Source: Syngnathus acus (Eukaryota; Chordata; Actinopteri; Syngnathiformes; Syngnathidae). From it: DNA of 64,000 nt. Of this stretch, positions 1 through 24,257 are shown in pieces. The stretch spans positions 774,912 through 838,911 of the forward strand of contig NC_051102.1 in the NCBI RefSeq assembly GCF_901709675.1. Direction: 5' to 3'. The notes below the pieces were generated by a model. The model was not told where the DNA came from. It saw nothing but the letters and a program-made list of their open reading frames with translations, and searched no databases. Within the stretch, counting starts at the first letter, position 1, and the number at the start of each line of letters is the position of its first letter. The position numbers and the translations under genes were made by a program.

Positions 1-708
1 TGAATGGTGTAGAATAACATATGTGTGAAGGCCATCGCCTTCACACAATAATAAAGTGAATGGAGTAGAATAACATATGTGTGAAGGCCATCGCCTTCAC
101 ACAATAATAAAGTGAATGGAGTAGAATAACATTAGTGTGAAGGCCTTCGCCTTCACACTAATAATAAAGTGAATGGAGTAGAATAACATATGCGTGAAGG
201 CCATCGCCTTCACACAATAATAAAGTGAATGGTGTAGAATAACATATGTGTGAAGGCCATCGCCTTCACACAATAATAAAGTGAATGGAGTAGAATAACA
301 TATGTGTGAAGGCCATCGCCTTCACACAATAATAAAGTGAATGGAGTAGAATAACATTAGTGTGAAGGCCTTCGCCTTCACACTAATAATAAAGTGAATG
401 GAGTAGAATAACATATGCGTGAAGGCCATCGCCTTCACACAATAATAAAGTGAATGGTGTAGAACAGGGGTCTCAAACTCCAGTCCTCGGGGGCCGCATT
501 CCTACATGTTTTCCAAGTTTCCCTCGTTAAACACACCTGATTCAAATGATCAGTTCATCCTCACGTTCTGCAGGAGCCTGATAATTGAATCAGGTGTGTT
601 TAACGAGGGAAACTTGGAAAACATGTAAGAATGCAGCCCCCGAGGACTGGAGTTTGAGACCCCTGGTGTAGAATAACATATGTGTGAAGGCCATCGCCTT
701 CACACAAT
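1..708. repeat. Higher-order tandem satellite of hairpin monomers
   Basis: About 56-bp monomers starting TGAATGG repeat head to tail. Each has a palindrome (GTGTGAAGGC, a short CATC or CTTC centre, GCCTTCACAC). Four monomer types differing at fixed positions form a 225-bp higher-order unit: copies at 1-225 and 226-450 look identical, and a third starts at 451. That third copy is split by a 201-bp transposable element and resumes at 666. The array probably continues left of the window. Confidence 0.9.
465..665. mobile_element. Non-autonomous hAT-type palindromic element
   Basis: The element starts CAGGGGTCTCAAACTCCAG and ends with the inverted complement. The two arms are inverted repeats over most of their length, so it could fold into one long hairpin. 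The 8-bp sequence GTGTAGAA flanks both sides (457-464 and 666-673). That is the target duplication length of hAT transposons. It has no coding capacity and sits inside the satellite array. Confidence 0.88.
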
Positions 709-1427
709 TAGCATGCGCAGACTTCAATCAATTCTCAAGAGAAAATTGCTGTACCTGTTCTGTGTTGACATCTGTCGCCTGCTGTACGCGTTTCCATTAA
801 CGCTGAAACTGATTGAAAGATGCAGCGTGTAGAAATATAGGAGTAAATTAATGACACTGCCCATTCTGACAGCCTTAGGTTAATGTTGAAGATGAAAATG
901 GAACATCACAGTACTGTTGTCATAACGGGGTCATTTTACCAACGCAATCCTGACCAAACAGTGAATCATTGATAAAGAGTAAACAAAAGCTCTTGCAACA
1001 GTTGGGAAAGTTGAATAATCTCTTATCAACCACAAAACCCGTGATGATCTATCTTTATTTTCAGCAACTCTGCTGTTTTTGTGACAAATCTGGAGTTATG
1101 AATATTTTAGTAAAGCTAAAAAACATATTCCAATTTTTTTTAAAAGTGCCTAAAAAGATTCATGTATAGAAATTTGTTTGTGGTTACATTTTGTATGTGA
1201 ACTGAACTATGTTTAAAATTCTGTACTTATGGTTTCTTTCAGCATGAACGCGCACGTAAGCAGTGACGTAAATTGCGTACGCGCACCGCAGCAGCGGGAC
1301 TTTCAAATTGTTTGCATGGTCGTCGTCGATTAGCATTAATACGTTACCTGAAAGTCGTCCCCAGAAAAGCCATCAACGTTCACACAGATTTTCCATTGCG
1401 CAAACGTGATGAACAAAACGAGTTATA
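709..1427 (+). promoter_or_regulatory. Upstream region and probable 5' UTR of fyb2
   Basis: Unique sequence with no gene of its own. The last ~200 bases are richer in CpG (around 1245-1300) and lead into the first coding exon at 1428. No TATA box or clear initiator could be assigned, so the transcription start is not placed. The stretch 720-1240 is AT-rich with nothing recognisable. Confidence 0.4.
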
Positions 1428-4400
1428 ATGGAGGAGGTAAGGAAATGTGTTTTGTTGCTTTATTTTCCAAATGCAGCGTAATTTTCATGAGCTGTGCTAG
1501 TGAAGGCGAGGAGGCGATCTTCATTCATTGCTTCGTTAATTTGCTGTTGCAGTGTAGTGTTTATTTTTCTTACTCCAATCAACATGCTCCACCGACCAAG
1601 ATCACCTTAGCATGACCATTATGCTGTATGTCTGTTGTTGTTTCTGTAATTTAAACAATTTTTTACCTACAATTGAGATTGAGCTTAATAAAATGAATTC
1701 AACAGTTTACATTATACATCAATACTTTGAAACTAAACATTCTTGATTGAAAGTTATTATTTTGGTCTTGGGTATTGGAAACCATATTCCATTCACTGTA
1801 TTTATGATAAATCAATTATTTTCTTTCAGGAGAGTCAAATCAGTTTCAAAGCTTTGAGAGCCAAGTTTCAGGAGGAAGCACTTTTGGCTCAGTCCAAAAC
1901 CACTCGACCAGCTGTAGCGGAAAAACCCAAAAGGCTTCCTCATGTCGGAGGCCACTGTAGTTCAGTGGTTAGCAGTATCAATATTGCCACAGAAAACAAG
2001 ACTACTGTGGTTCCCAGAGTTATCTTCAGAAACGAACTGCGAGCTTCTGGGGGAAAGCGGCCAATTCCTTCTCCGACCCAACCTACGCAGATCTCCCCCT
2101 CTTCTCTATCCACAAATGGAGACAGCACAAAATGGCAGTCCTTCAAAGAACGACACATGCCTCGGGTGCTTCCCGTCCTGTGTTCTAAAGATCAGAAGAT
2201 TGATCATCTGACTGAAAAGGAATCGCCACAAGACCAAGAGGTCGTGAAAGAAATGCCACAAATAAAACCCAAGAAGAATAATTTGCTGCTTGCTTTGAAG
2301 TCTTCTAGAGTGTCAAAGGTTAGCACAGAAAGCGAAGAGGAACCCACATATGCTGAGTTGACCACCAGATCTTCTAGCGCTCCTGGCGAGCTGCCCTCTG
2401 TGGAAAAGCAGACCTCAGATGATGGTATTTGGCTCCAAGGAGAGTAAGTTACCGCAGAGCGCGACCTCTCTAATCCAGATGTCTCAATCATGCCTCCGTT
2501 AGGAGAGACGATCGTCGACTCTGACAATCGCATTGTTAGCACCTTGGAGAGGGCCAGGAGAAAGTTCTCCCGCCGACACATATTGAGCTCCAGCAAATCT
2601 AGGAACGTGCGTTCTCCTGACTTTGCAACCAACGAGAGATCATTCCTTTCGCCGTCCATGGACAATGTGGAGCCTGATCTACCTCCACTTCCACCTCCAC
2701 CTGTTGGTCTCCCACACCTTGCTTGCATCTCTGCCCGACCATTCTCCAAAGTCAACAACTCTGCTCGAAGTACGTATGTTGCAAACATTGTTCTCTAACG
2801 GCATGTGTGAACTTGCTCAACGTTTTCTCTTCTCCCAAAGAACCTGCGTTTATGAAGCCGTGTCGCCCAGATAAAGCTGAGCGTCCTTCTGTCACTGCCG
2901 ACCTTCCCTCCCATTCGACTGTTCAAAAAAATCCACTACCTGACTTGAGGTCACTGGGGCCGAAGCCATTAAAGCCTCCCAGACCGCCATTAGTCGCTCT
3001 CAGACATTACCAAAAACCTTCAGTTAATGGTGTGTTAAATTTATCATATTTTTCCCTCCTTGTTTTTGTTCTTGCATATTTGTGGTAAGCGTGGACATCT
3101 GCTTAAGTGCGAATCTTTTTTTCACAGAGGTGTTAAAAGATCTCAGCCCGCAGCCAGCTAATGAAAAGCCAATCTCCAGTGCTGTGCTGGATGCTCCTGT
3201 TTTCCCAGACTTTGAGATGGAGCCCACAGAGAGCGAAGCTGTAGATATTTCTGCATTAAACCTAGAGGTTCTAGATTTGGGAGGCCTCAGCTTTCCACTT
3301 CCTGACTGTGGAGTTCCTGAATCCGAGGCTTTGCAATGTGACACGTGTACCTCCGCAGGGGCCAATGAAAGCCCTGTCGTCCAACAGCTCAAACTTTGCG
3401 GTCTGAACGGAAGAGCTCCTCATGCAGCCAGCTTTCCTGAACCGTCAAATCAGTCCATCAGTCATGAGCAAAGTAGCCCAAATGAAAACGTGAAGGTTCC
3501 TCCTACTCCAACCTCTCATGCTGATGAGTCTCACTCTGCCCGGGATGAAACTGAGCTCACTCTCCAAGCAGCCACGACTTCTGAAGCGAGCCACACGCAT
3601 ACAAGGTGAGCGTCACTGAGAATCTTTTTGTGTGCGTGTGTGCGTGTGTGCGTGTGTGCGTGTGCGCGCGTGCGTGCGTGCGCGCGTGCGTGCGTGCGCG
3701 CGTGCGTGCGTGCGCGCGGAACACTTTGAAAAAACATCAGATTTCAATGGTGAAAAAAAAAGTTGGATATCTATACTGATATGGACAGTTTAATGTCTCA
3801 GGAACAAAAGGATGCCACATCTTTTGATGGAAATAAAAGTTTTCAGCCTACAGAGGGCTCAGTATATAGACACCCCAAAAATCAAAGTGCAAAGATGATG
3901 TGGCAGGTTCGTCCATTTTGCCTAAATTCAATTTCTGCAACTCAAAATTATTTTCAATATCTTGTGTGGCCCCCACGAGCTTGCATGCATGCTTGACAAC
4001 GTCACGGCTTGCTCCTAATGAGACGACGGATGGTGTCTTGTGGGATGTCCTCCCAGATCTGTCTAAGGGCATCAGCAAGCTCCTGAGGAGCAACCTGGCG
4101 GCGTCTGATGGACCGAAACATTATGTCCCCGAGGTGTTCTATCGGGTTTAGATCAGGTGATCGTGAGGGCCATTCAATTGTATCAATTCCTTCATCCTCC
4201 AGATACTGTCTGCATACTCTTGCCACATGAGGCCGGGCATTGTTGTGGATCAGGAGGAACCCAGGACCTACTGCACTGACCATGGGTGCAAGGATTTCAT
4301 CCCGATACCTAATGGCAGTCAGACTGCCGTTCTCTAGCCTGTAGAGGTCTGCTCTTCCCTCCATGGAAATGCCTCCCCAGACCATCACTGACCCACCACC

Positions 4401-7400
4401 GAACCGGTCATGCTGAATGATGTTGCAGGCAGCATAGCGCTCTCCTTGGCTTCTCCAGACCCTTTCACGTCTATCACAGGTGCTCAGGGTAAACCTGCTC
4501 CCATCTGTGAAAAGCATAGGGTGCCAGTGGCGGACTTGCCAATTCTGCTGTTCTATGGCAAATGCCAATCGAGCTCCACGGTGCTGAGCAATGAGCACAG
4601 GACGTCGTGCCCTGAGGCCACCCTCGTGAAGTCTGTTTCTGACTGTTTGGGCAGAGACATTCACACCAGTAGCCTGCTGGATGTCATTCTGTAGGGTTCG
4701 GGCAGTGCTCAACCTGTTCCTCCTTGCACAAAGTGGCAAATATCGGTCCTGCTGATGGAATGAGGACTGTCTACGGCCCTGTCCAGCTCTCCTAGAGTAA
4801 CTGCCTGTCTCCTGGAATCTCCTCCATACTCTGGAGATTGTACTGGGAGACACATAAAATCTTCTTGCAACGGCACGCATGAATGTGCCATCCTGGAGGA
4901 GTTGGACTATCCGCGCAACTTCAGGAGGGTTAAGAAATCGCCTCATGCTCCCAGTCGATATGACTTTAGCTAAAGCCAACACTTGTGGAAAAACAGTTTC
5001 AAAAAATCAAGAAGGAGGAACTTGAAATGGCCTCCACCTGCAAAACCAGTCCTGTTTTGGGGACCATCTCGTTGTTGCCCCTCTAGTGCACCTGTTGTTA
5101 ATTCCATCAGCACCAATGCAGCTGAAACTGATTAACAACCCCTTCTGCCACGTACCTGACCAAGACCTTATCAGAAAAGTCTAATTGAATTCCTGCTGTA
5201 CCCTGATAAAAAACTGTTCCTTTAATTTTTTTGAGCAGTGTATATACATGTGTATATATGTATATATAAATTGGATTGTTTGTTTCAGTGACCAAAACTA
5301 TGAGTGTGACAATGTATATGAAGATGTGGAAAACATCAACAAGTTCTTCTTGTGCCAGAACTCACGCAAGCAGAAAGGCAATCTGAGTGAGATTACTTCC
5401 TTTTTCCCCCCTCACCTAAATAATTCTCGCAGAGCTAAACGTAACCTTTTCTCTTAGATCCATATGCTGACAACAACCTTCCTGCGGTGAGTCATTTTTT
5501 TTTAAGCGTTTGTCATTTCATTCTTCACTTTTCCTTGCGCCGCCTGTGCTTGTAAGTATTGACATATTGTTTACCTCAAGAAAGAGGAGGCGGCTCTTCA
5601 CATTTGGCCACGGAATCCATGGTATGAGCAGTGGTCTTTTAATTGACATGGATTATATCTGCCAGATGGAAGCCCGCCTTTGATTTAGTTTCTCTCATTG
5701 TGCTGATCAAAACAGGGGCAGCACATCAGGAGAACATTCATCCCATTATCACGTCCACAGGTATGTTGCGCAATCCACATTGCCAACTGGAAAAATGGAA
5801 AACAAGCCTTTGTGCTGCTCACCAGTCCATTTTTTTTTATCCTCAGTAAAGAACGTCAAAGCCCTAGCGTGGCTGACTATAAGGAACTGAAGAAGAGGGA
5901 GAAGCAGCGACTGGACAAGGAGAAAAAGGAGCAAAAAGAAAGAGAGAAGAAGGAGAACGAAATGAAAAAGAAGTTTAAAGTAGGTCCGGCCGATATTGGA
6001 GTAAAGGTCACTAATTATTTACTGCTGATGAAGAGAAAGCCTAAACTGAAGGCTGAGGTAACTTTGGTGTGTTTCTCGAGGTGACGGGCGACGAAGTGCC
6101 CATGTACCACGCTAAGGTGATGGTGGCTAGTAAAGTCCGCAAGAATGACCTACCTGTTAAAAGCGGCGACACTGTCAGCATTATTCGTACCACCAACTGC
6201 CCGAAGGGAAAATGGTTGGCACGAGATGCAAACCACAAATGTGAGTTGAAATGAACATCACGTCTCAGCGGACTGTTTTTCTTATTGATTGATTGATTAT
6301 TCTTTAAGTGGCTGTGCACTGTCTTGGCTTTTGCAGATGGCTACATCTCAGTGATGAATGTGGAGCTTAATATCAAGGAGATGTTGGAGCTGGGCAAAAA
6401 GGCCCAAGCAGCGGGACGTGGTGGCAACATGGATGGGGACACCATCAGCATTGGAAGCAGGTGCCAAAAAGCATCAGTGCACATCTCTAGCTGACATTCG
6501 TAACATTTCTTTTCCTTTTCAGATCCTCAAGCCACCTTGTAGTCACAAGCAGTTGTGAGTATCACAAAAATATGCTAGACGCAAAAAAATATATATGTAC
6601 ATATGTCATTTATGGACAGTGAAGGTCATTATTAAAATGAGGTTGCTAAAATAAAATAAATAAAAATTATTATTATTTTTAGTAATTCACTATTTAACAG
6701 CAAGCATCCAGTTCTTTTCCATCCAAAACATTTATTTTCTTTCAGAGAGGGGAACAAAAATCCCTCAAAATATGTTACTTGTGTTTTGTAAGTGAATATA
6801 GACTATAGAACAGCAAGCATCCAGTTCTTTTCCATCCAAAACATTTTTCTTTCAGAGAGGGAAACAAAAATCCTTCAAAATATGTTACTTGTGTTTTGTA
6901 AGTGAATATAGACTTGGTGAGTGACAAATCATAGTTGTTTCAAACTTGGGCAAAGATACCTTAAAAGTCCCAAATGACGACCTAAATACTATAATACTCC
7001 AGACAAGTCAATTTTGTTTTGTTTGTTTTTATGAAATATTGGCTGGTGGGTCTTGGTTGGTTCTCTGTCAAACCTCAGCTGTCAACTGCTTAATCAAAAG
7101 CAATTGTTTTCGCTCAGTCACAGACGACAGCGAGGAATGGGCCTGTGAAGACGAGATGCTCTCAGCCTGCCAGTAAGTGGGATAATCTTGCCTTTCTTCT
7201 TGTTCGTTGAGGAACAAGTGACCAGCACAAACTACTTGCACTTCATTCTTGCAGCATTCCCTATCAGCCCACCTCCATTCCAGAAATGCGTAAGTACATT
7301 CAATTCATGTTTTTTTTTTTTTTTTTTTTTTGTAAGTTTAATGCAAGAACATCAAGTATTTCCCCTCAAGTCGTCCTTCAAACGGCAATGTGAGCTTCAC

Positions 7401-8475
7401 TAGTAGTGATGTACAATACAGAGGAAATGCTTTTGATGTGAATGTTCTTGACTCCATCCGTCTTTTCTCTGTCCGTCGTTAGCATTTTTTTATTCTCCTC
7501 TCCCCTTCGGTTTTTCTGACAGCATATCACCTTGCTAAGAACCAGCACGGTTTGAGTGATGCCAACTTTCACCACACTCAGTAAGTCAAATGTGCACATT
7601 GTTAATGCAGATGGTCTTGAAATTTTGTCTTTTGAGAGCAAATTGACATTTTTTTCTGAAATTATTTTATTTTTATTTTTTTCCAAAAAATCTCTGCAGT
7701 AATTTTTTTTCGACTGGCAAGAGTTTGAGCCTTGCATTAATTTGAAAAAATAAATTATGAATCAAACCTCAAGGATCATTTCACAACTGATTGTTATTGA
7801 TACAGGAGCCACTACAGCCAGAATATAAATTACAATTCAGGGTAAATAAAAACAACTATTGTCAGGTCATGGAACATGTTATGGTGCTTTGTAGCTCTTG
7901 GAAATATTTCCTTTTCTTTTTAAGGCGAAGACATGAAGCTCTGCAGAAGCTGGCCATCTTTTTTGAACATGGCAAAGATGAATTTAGTGATGTTCGTGAT
8001 AGTGGAGCTCCAACCCCGACTAAGTATAATATATCTATTTTTTTGTGAAATTACAAACGTGTGTTTTATGTTGTTGGCAATGTGTATTTTGCAACATTTT
8101 TCTCCCTGTTTTTCTTTCCATTTTGTCTGTTACTCAAGCTCTGATCCACCAAGTAAGTGTTTTCATGGCTCCACTGTTGTCACCACAAGCGATCACTATG
8201 AAGGACAATCTACAAGATTGTTTGAAGTCTTGCATTATCTGAAGACTGAATCTGTCTGACATCACCATATGTTTTCTTTTATCCAGACTTCTTGTGTGCC
8301 GTTGAAGAGCTTCCTTACCCGTAAGTATTGACCTTAAATCAGTAAAGCTAGTTTTTATGGTTGCATATTCAAGGCTTGGTCATACAATCTATTTTACTTT
8401 GACAGTGAACAAGAAGTGGACTTCTCAGAAGTGGAACTTCTTCCTCCACCGCCGTTGTATGCTGACAACGACTGA
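1428..8475 (+). CDS. fyb2: FYN-binding protein 2-like adaptor (20 exons, one internal TAA)
   Basis: Exons: 1428-1436, 1830-2769, 2841-3029, 3128-3605, 5289-5386, 5458-5486, 5581-5621, 5716-5760, 5847-5979, 6081-6240, 6337-6460, 6523-6554, 7118-7172, 7255-7289, 7523-7580, 7806-7841, 7925-8023, 8139-8152, 8287-8320, 8406-8475; 893 codons, phases consistent. The N-terminus has the FYB2-like motif FKALRAKFQ. A proline-rich SLGPKPLKPPRPP stretch follows, then a NVYEDV motif of the SH2-binding type. A Lys/Glu-rich helix (codons ~610-654) leads into the FYB-family helical SH3 domain (~655-715). The family bridges receptor signalling to the cytoskeleton and membrane in haematopoietic and epithelial cells. 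Oddity: TAA at codon 209 (2445-2447) in exon 2, with frame intact on both sides. The plpp3 neighbour fits FYB2 rather than FYB1. A 14-nt microexon lies at 8139-8152. The gene identity is fairly sure; whether this allele is fully functional is open. Confidence 0.82.
3630..3718. repeat. TG/CG-rich simple repeat in fyb2 intron 4
   Basis: Mixed TGTGCG and CGTGCG repeat starting about 25 bases after the exon 4 donor at 3606. It abuts the truncated end of the Tc1-like element on its right. Confidence 0.85.
3719..5240 (-). mobile_element. Tc1-like DNA transposon, degraded
   Basis: The right end (5' end on the minus strand) closes with TTTTTTTGAGCAGTG followed by TATA. This is the terminal repeat of a widespread fish Tc1 family. 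The left terminal repeat is missing: sequence resembling the inner flank (GGAACAC) begins directly after the CG/TG simple repeat, so the outermost bases appear lost. The element lies in fyb2 intron 4, antisense to the gene. Confidence 0.75.
4002..4982 (-). pseudogene. Tc1-type transposase, inactivated
   Basis: A 326-residue reading frame, probably starting in the original protein at the MRRFLNPPEV methionine. It has the helix-turn-helix DNA-binding N-terminus (SPSTISRVWRRF) and a DDE catalytic core. The first Asp is in LFTDGSRF. The second catalytic position reads HNNARPH where active members have HDNARPH. The Glu is in NPIEH, with DD34E spacing. The C-terminus stops at SKP because a CGA-type codon reads TGA. 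Beyond it about 15 further family-like residues follow in frame before the original stop. Both the Asp-to-Asn change and the early stop argue against activity. Confidence 0.88.
6695..6915 (+). repeat. Tandem duplication of an exon-like cassette in fyb2 intron 12
   Basis: Two copies of about 110 bases, nearly identical. Each has a pyrimidine-rich TTTTCTTTCAG acceptor-like end, a 42-base body (6746-6787 and 6856-6897) and a GTAAGTG donor-like site. The two differences between the bodies are both synonymous if read in phase 2 (the frame beginning GAG GGN AAC). After exon 12 as modelled the cassette would read TAG at its junction. It is therefore either intronic or an alternative/poison exon. Confidence 0.6.
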
Positions 8476-9269
8476 GTAAAACATCTGCTAATATTTGAAA
8501 CTGTACATTTATCCGAGTATCTGGTGTGACTGCAAACTGAAAGAAAAGCTATCCCTGGCCAATTAAAATAAGCATCCCGAATGAGCTTTATATTCTTTTT
8601 ACACTTGCTAAGTGGGTGTGGGTGTTTCACTTTGTTTGATGATGCATACCACATCTGGTTCACATTTTTTCTTTGGTGTTATGTTGTTGCACATTACAAA
8701 GCTCACATGCAGAAGATAAATCATGCCTTTTTTTTTTTTTTTTTTTACTTACAAATGTTTTTCCAATTTTTTAGTCGATTTCGCTGCGTTAAATTGAATA
8801 GTGTAACACCTTCATATGTAGTTAGGATAGCAGTCACTGTGGCTGCTTTATTCCCTTGACTTTGCAATTTTACAACATCCAGCCAAAATAGTATCGAAAA
8901 AAAACAAAAAAACAATCCCATCAATAATGTTAAGTTTTGATTGAATCTGTCAGAGCTGTTATCTCACAATGTGTATTATGGTTGTTTGTGGTGGTGTAGA
9001 ACGGTACTCTGTTTAATTGAAAGCCGCTTCTAAAATTTTTGTTACATTTAACAAGAAACCTGCACTCCATTCACTGCATTTGGAGTATGTAAGAAATAAA
9101 TTCTCTGCTCGTGGTCAAATTGTTTGTATTTAAGTTTTAAGATTATAAAATTGAGATTGTTTATAGCTTCGGTAACCAATCTGGACAAATACTATGATAA
9201 TAAAAGTAATGATAACGTTCCACATTGTGCAATGCTGTATTTTTCTCTAAAGGTTCTAAATGAAGCTCT
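8476..9269 (+). other. fyb2 3' UTR and polyadenylation region
   Basis: AT-rich sequence after the fyb2 stop. The best polyadenylation signal is AATAAA at 9095-9100. No coding potential is seen. The end of this stretch runs into the plpp3 upstream region. Confidence 0.55.
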
Positions 9270-9641
9270 TGGGTATATCACGTATGCAATCGTTTACGAG
9301 TAAATTCGTCTCGAGCCCCTCCACCCACCTCCTTGGGAGGTACCCTCCTCATATGTATCAATTGAGAGGGGAGGGGCTGAAGGAGGGGCTCCAGTCCATT
9401 CCCTCCGTGGGCAGTTAACTTTCCACTGCTTCTCTCAAAGAAACAATTCAAGGATGTCTCAGTGAACGACGGATCGCGATTCAAGATTGCTAGGACGTTA
9501 ATACCATTATTATTCACTATACTTCTCGCGAGCAAGACTATTTCTCTTTAGGATAAGGATAATACGACAAAAAGCATTCCCAGTGATTTGCAATACGAAA
9601 CAACTCTTTAAATGCAACGCTGTTTGATTTATGAGAAAAGT
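9270..9641 (+). promoter_or_regulatory. plpp3 promoter-proximal region and 5' UTR
   Basis: A GC-rich patch at 9313-9405 holds GCCCCTCC and GGAGGGGC boxes in inverted arrangement. They could be Sp/KLF-type sites or a hairpin. An out-of-frame ATG at 9631 in weak context precedes the main ATG at 9642, which has A at -3 and G at +4. Its short frame of 15 codons overlaps the main start, so leaky scanning is expected. The transcription start is not determinable. Confidence 0.45.
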
Positions 9642-21886
<12,245 letters not shown>

Positions 21887-22584
21887 CAAGCCCTGCAAAC
21901 TGTCCATTCAAAAATCACTATGACAGACACTGGCCCCGCAAACTGGGACTAAATGAACTCGAACAGTGTGTGGAGGAAGTAGAAGATTCCCTAAGATGAG
22001 AAAAGGCTGCAGGAAAAACACAAACGGAAACCTGCACGTGTTTGCTGGGTGTCACTGCAGAATTCCATGTTGCAAGAGAGAAGACTGATCAGCCTCCTTC
22101 TTTGTGAAAGACATCATCTTGGAGTTGGAGGCCTCCTCCCACTGTCAAGGTTGTTCCATGCGCACGGGGTGAGAAATAGCAGCTGCATCCAGCATGCAAG
22201 CAATTATCCTGCCACTCACTCGCTGTGTGGCCCATTCCAGTTTAAAAACAAATTCCTTGAGTTTAGGAAGGATGTTGCATTACTCTTTCTATTTTAATCG
22301 TCAATATGCAAATTGTAAAGGAACGTTTGATTTCTAGCAGTATGTTAGCTAAACACATTAACGGCCGTTACCACTTGAATGACCTGAAGTGAAGCTTTTG
22401 AAAAGCTTTGTAAACGTTTAGTGTAGATGTTTGTGATTTGTTATCAAAAGTGCACATGAGAGTGTGTGTGTGTGTGTGGGGGGCGCACATGTACATTAGA
22501 TGTGGGTCTCATTCTGCTGGCTCGGATGAGTCCCCCAACTGAGCCATTTAATGAAAATGACTGTCTCTTACATATACCAGACGT

Positions 22585-22641
<57 letters not shown>

Positions 22642-23461
22642 AGTGTGTGTGTGCGTGCGTGCGTGTGTGTGTGCGTGTGTGAGAATATTTGTGAGTGTGT
22701 CTGGATGCTTCCCTGTCTCCATATGGCGTCTATATGTGTTCTCACGTTTACAGCCTATGTGCCTCTCTGTCCAGCCAGAGACGGAATACCTGTTCGTGGA
22801 GACGTAGCACTGTGGAAAACAAACGTCACATGCCGCGCACGTACTAAAAGTGTTGCTAATCCGAGTGATGATTCACATCACTGACAAATCCTGTGACAAT
22901 GTAATGTGTTTTATTTTACACAGGCATTTATGTACTCATTGACAGACGGGGTACTGTTTAGAACAGGTACCAAAGCACAACTTCACTAAACAAATAACTG
23001 AGTTTCTGCTTCCTATTGGATTGTTAAATTGGCTTTTTACACATTTAAACAGGTTTTCATGCAATTTTTTGTTGTTGTAATAGAAAATAAGACTTTTTTT
23101 TGACAACTTTGAACCACTGATTGAAAGCTTCATTTTACCAGTTCTATTTGTGATTGTCTTGAAGAGCTATAGTGCGTCAGAATTTTATGTTCAGTATGTT
23201 ACATTGTATCAAAAGTGTTTGTAAGTGTGCCTGTTGTGGAAAATCATCACTAGGACTTTGTGTCTACACCTGTGTAAATGTTTGACATGCTGCTTGAAGA
23301 GGTGAGCGTCATTGTTAATAAAGAGGGCTTAAAAAAACTTCAGTACATTTGTGTTTAAAGTGCCGCACAGTATTTTTGTTTAAAGTGCCTCACAGTATTT
23401 TTGTATTGCCAACGTTCAATTGTTGTATGACACTACACGATGTAAAAGTGTCTTGAATAAA
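21887..23461 (+). other. plpp3 3' UTR
   Basis: Long non-coding 3' region of the final exon. Polyadenylation signals AATAAA stand at 23317-23322 and 23456-23461. A TG microsatellite lies at 22586-22680. The extent of the transcript is inferred from the signals only. Confidence 0.6.
22586..22680. repeat. (TG)n microsatellite in plpp3 3' UTR
   Basis: Uninterrupted TG run followed by TGAGTG and TGCGTG variants. A smaller TG run occurs at 22459-22478. Confidence 0.95.
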
Positions 23462-24200
23462 ATACGCAAAAATCGAGCCGTTTTCATTATTTTTAACACG
23501 AGATTTCATAAGTGGAAACACAGAATGTTTGATTTTCATGCAGTAATTCAGTAGTGCACCAACTTTGCGTGTGATGGAGAGATCTGGGCGTGGGTCAATG
23601 GTCAACTTCCATGCTCAGCTTCCTGTGGGGAAATAGTGCACATTCCAGACTATAACCCCTCTCCCCAATGGCACTCTGGAATAATATAGACTTTGCATAG
23701 CTATGGCGGGGTGGCTGTGCACATTTACTTTGGAGAATAGTGTACATACTAACGTGGTTCACACGCAGGAGATCCCTTAAGGTTCTAACTAGGTCTTATG
23801 TCCCCGCACGACGTGTCGGTTCGAAAAACCTGGCAAGCTCATTCTTCACGTTACTTAGAAGTAGGTTAGTGTTACTTAGTTTAATAAGCTCCAAAATGTG
23901 TTTTGTGTGTTGTGGTTTAACCTATTTGAGGTGAGAGATGACCTGTATTGGAGCGCATTAGCATGTAAGCATGCACTGTGCGCTTGAGTGGACACATTCT
24001 GCTGTCACATCCTCTGAAATTAAAGCTTGAATTTTGACAGCATGTCCACAAAGATATGCTGTGACATTTGCTTTGTTCAGTGTGTGAGAAGACAAATAAG
24101 TTGAGATGACAAAGAAAGACGAAAGAAGAATCCTTCCCGGATTGCAGGAAGGCAGCCTTCAACGGCAGGGGTGCTCTGCCTCACCTGTCATCAACATGTA

Positions 24201-24257
24201 AAAAAAAAACAATGATAACATGAAAATTTCATGTTATCATTGGGTTTTCTTTTTTTC
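24201..24257. repeat. Perfect inverted repeat (hairpin)
   Basis: CAATGATAACATGAAA at 24210-24225 is mirrored by TTTCATGTTATCATTG at 24227-24242 with one base between. A-rich sequence on the left and T-rich sequence on the right extend the possible stem. It is perhaps a MITE remnant. Confidence 0.8.

Noticed and set aside
1-450. Regular repeats with palindromes suggested a CRISPR array
   Set aside because: There are no unique spacers: the whole unit repeats in a fixed four-monomer order, and the surrounding genes are vertebrate.
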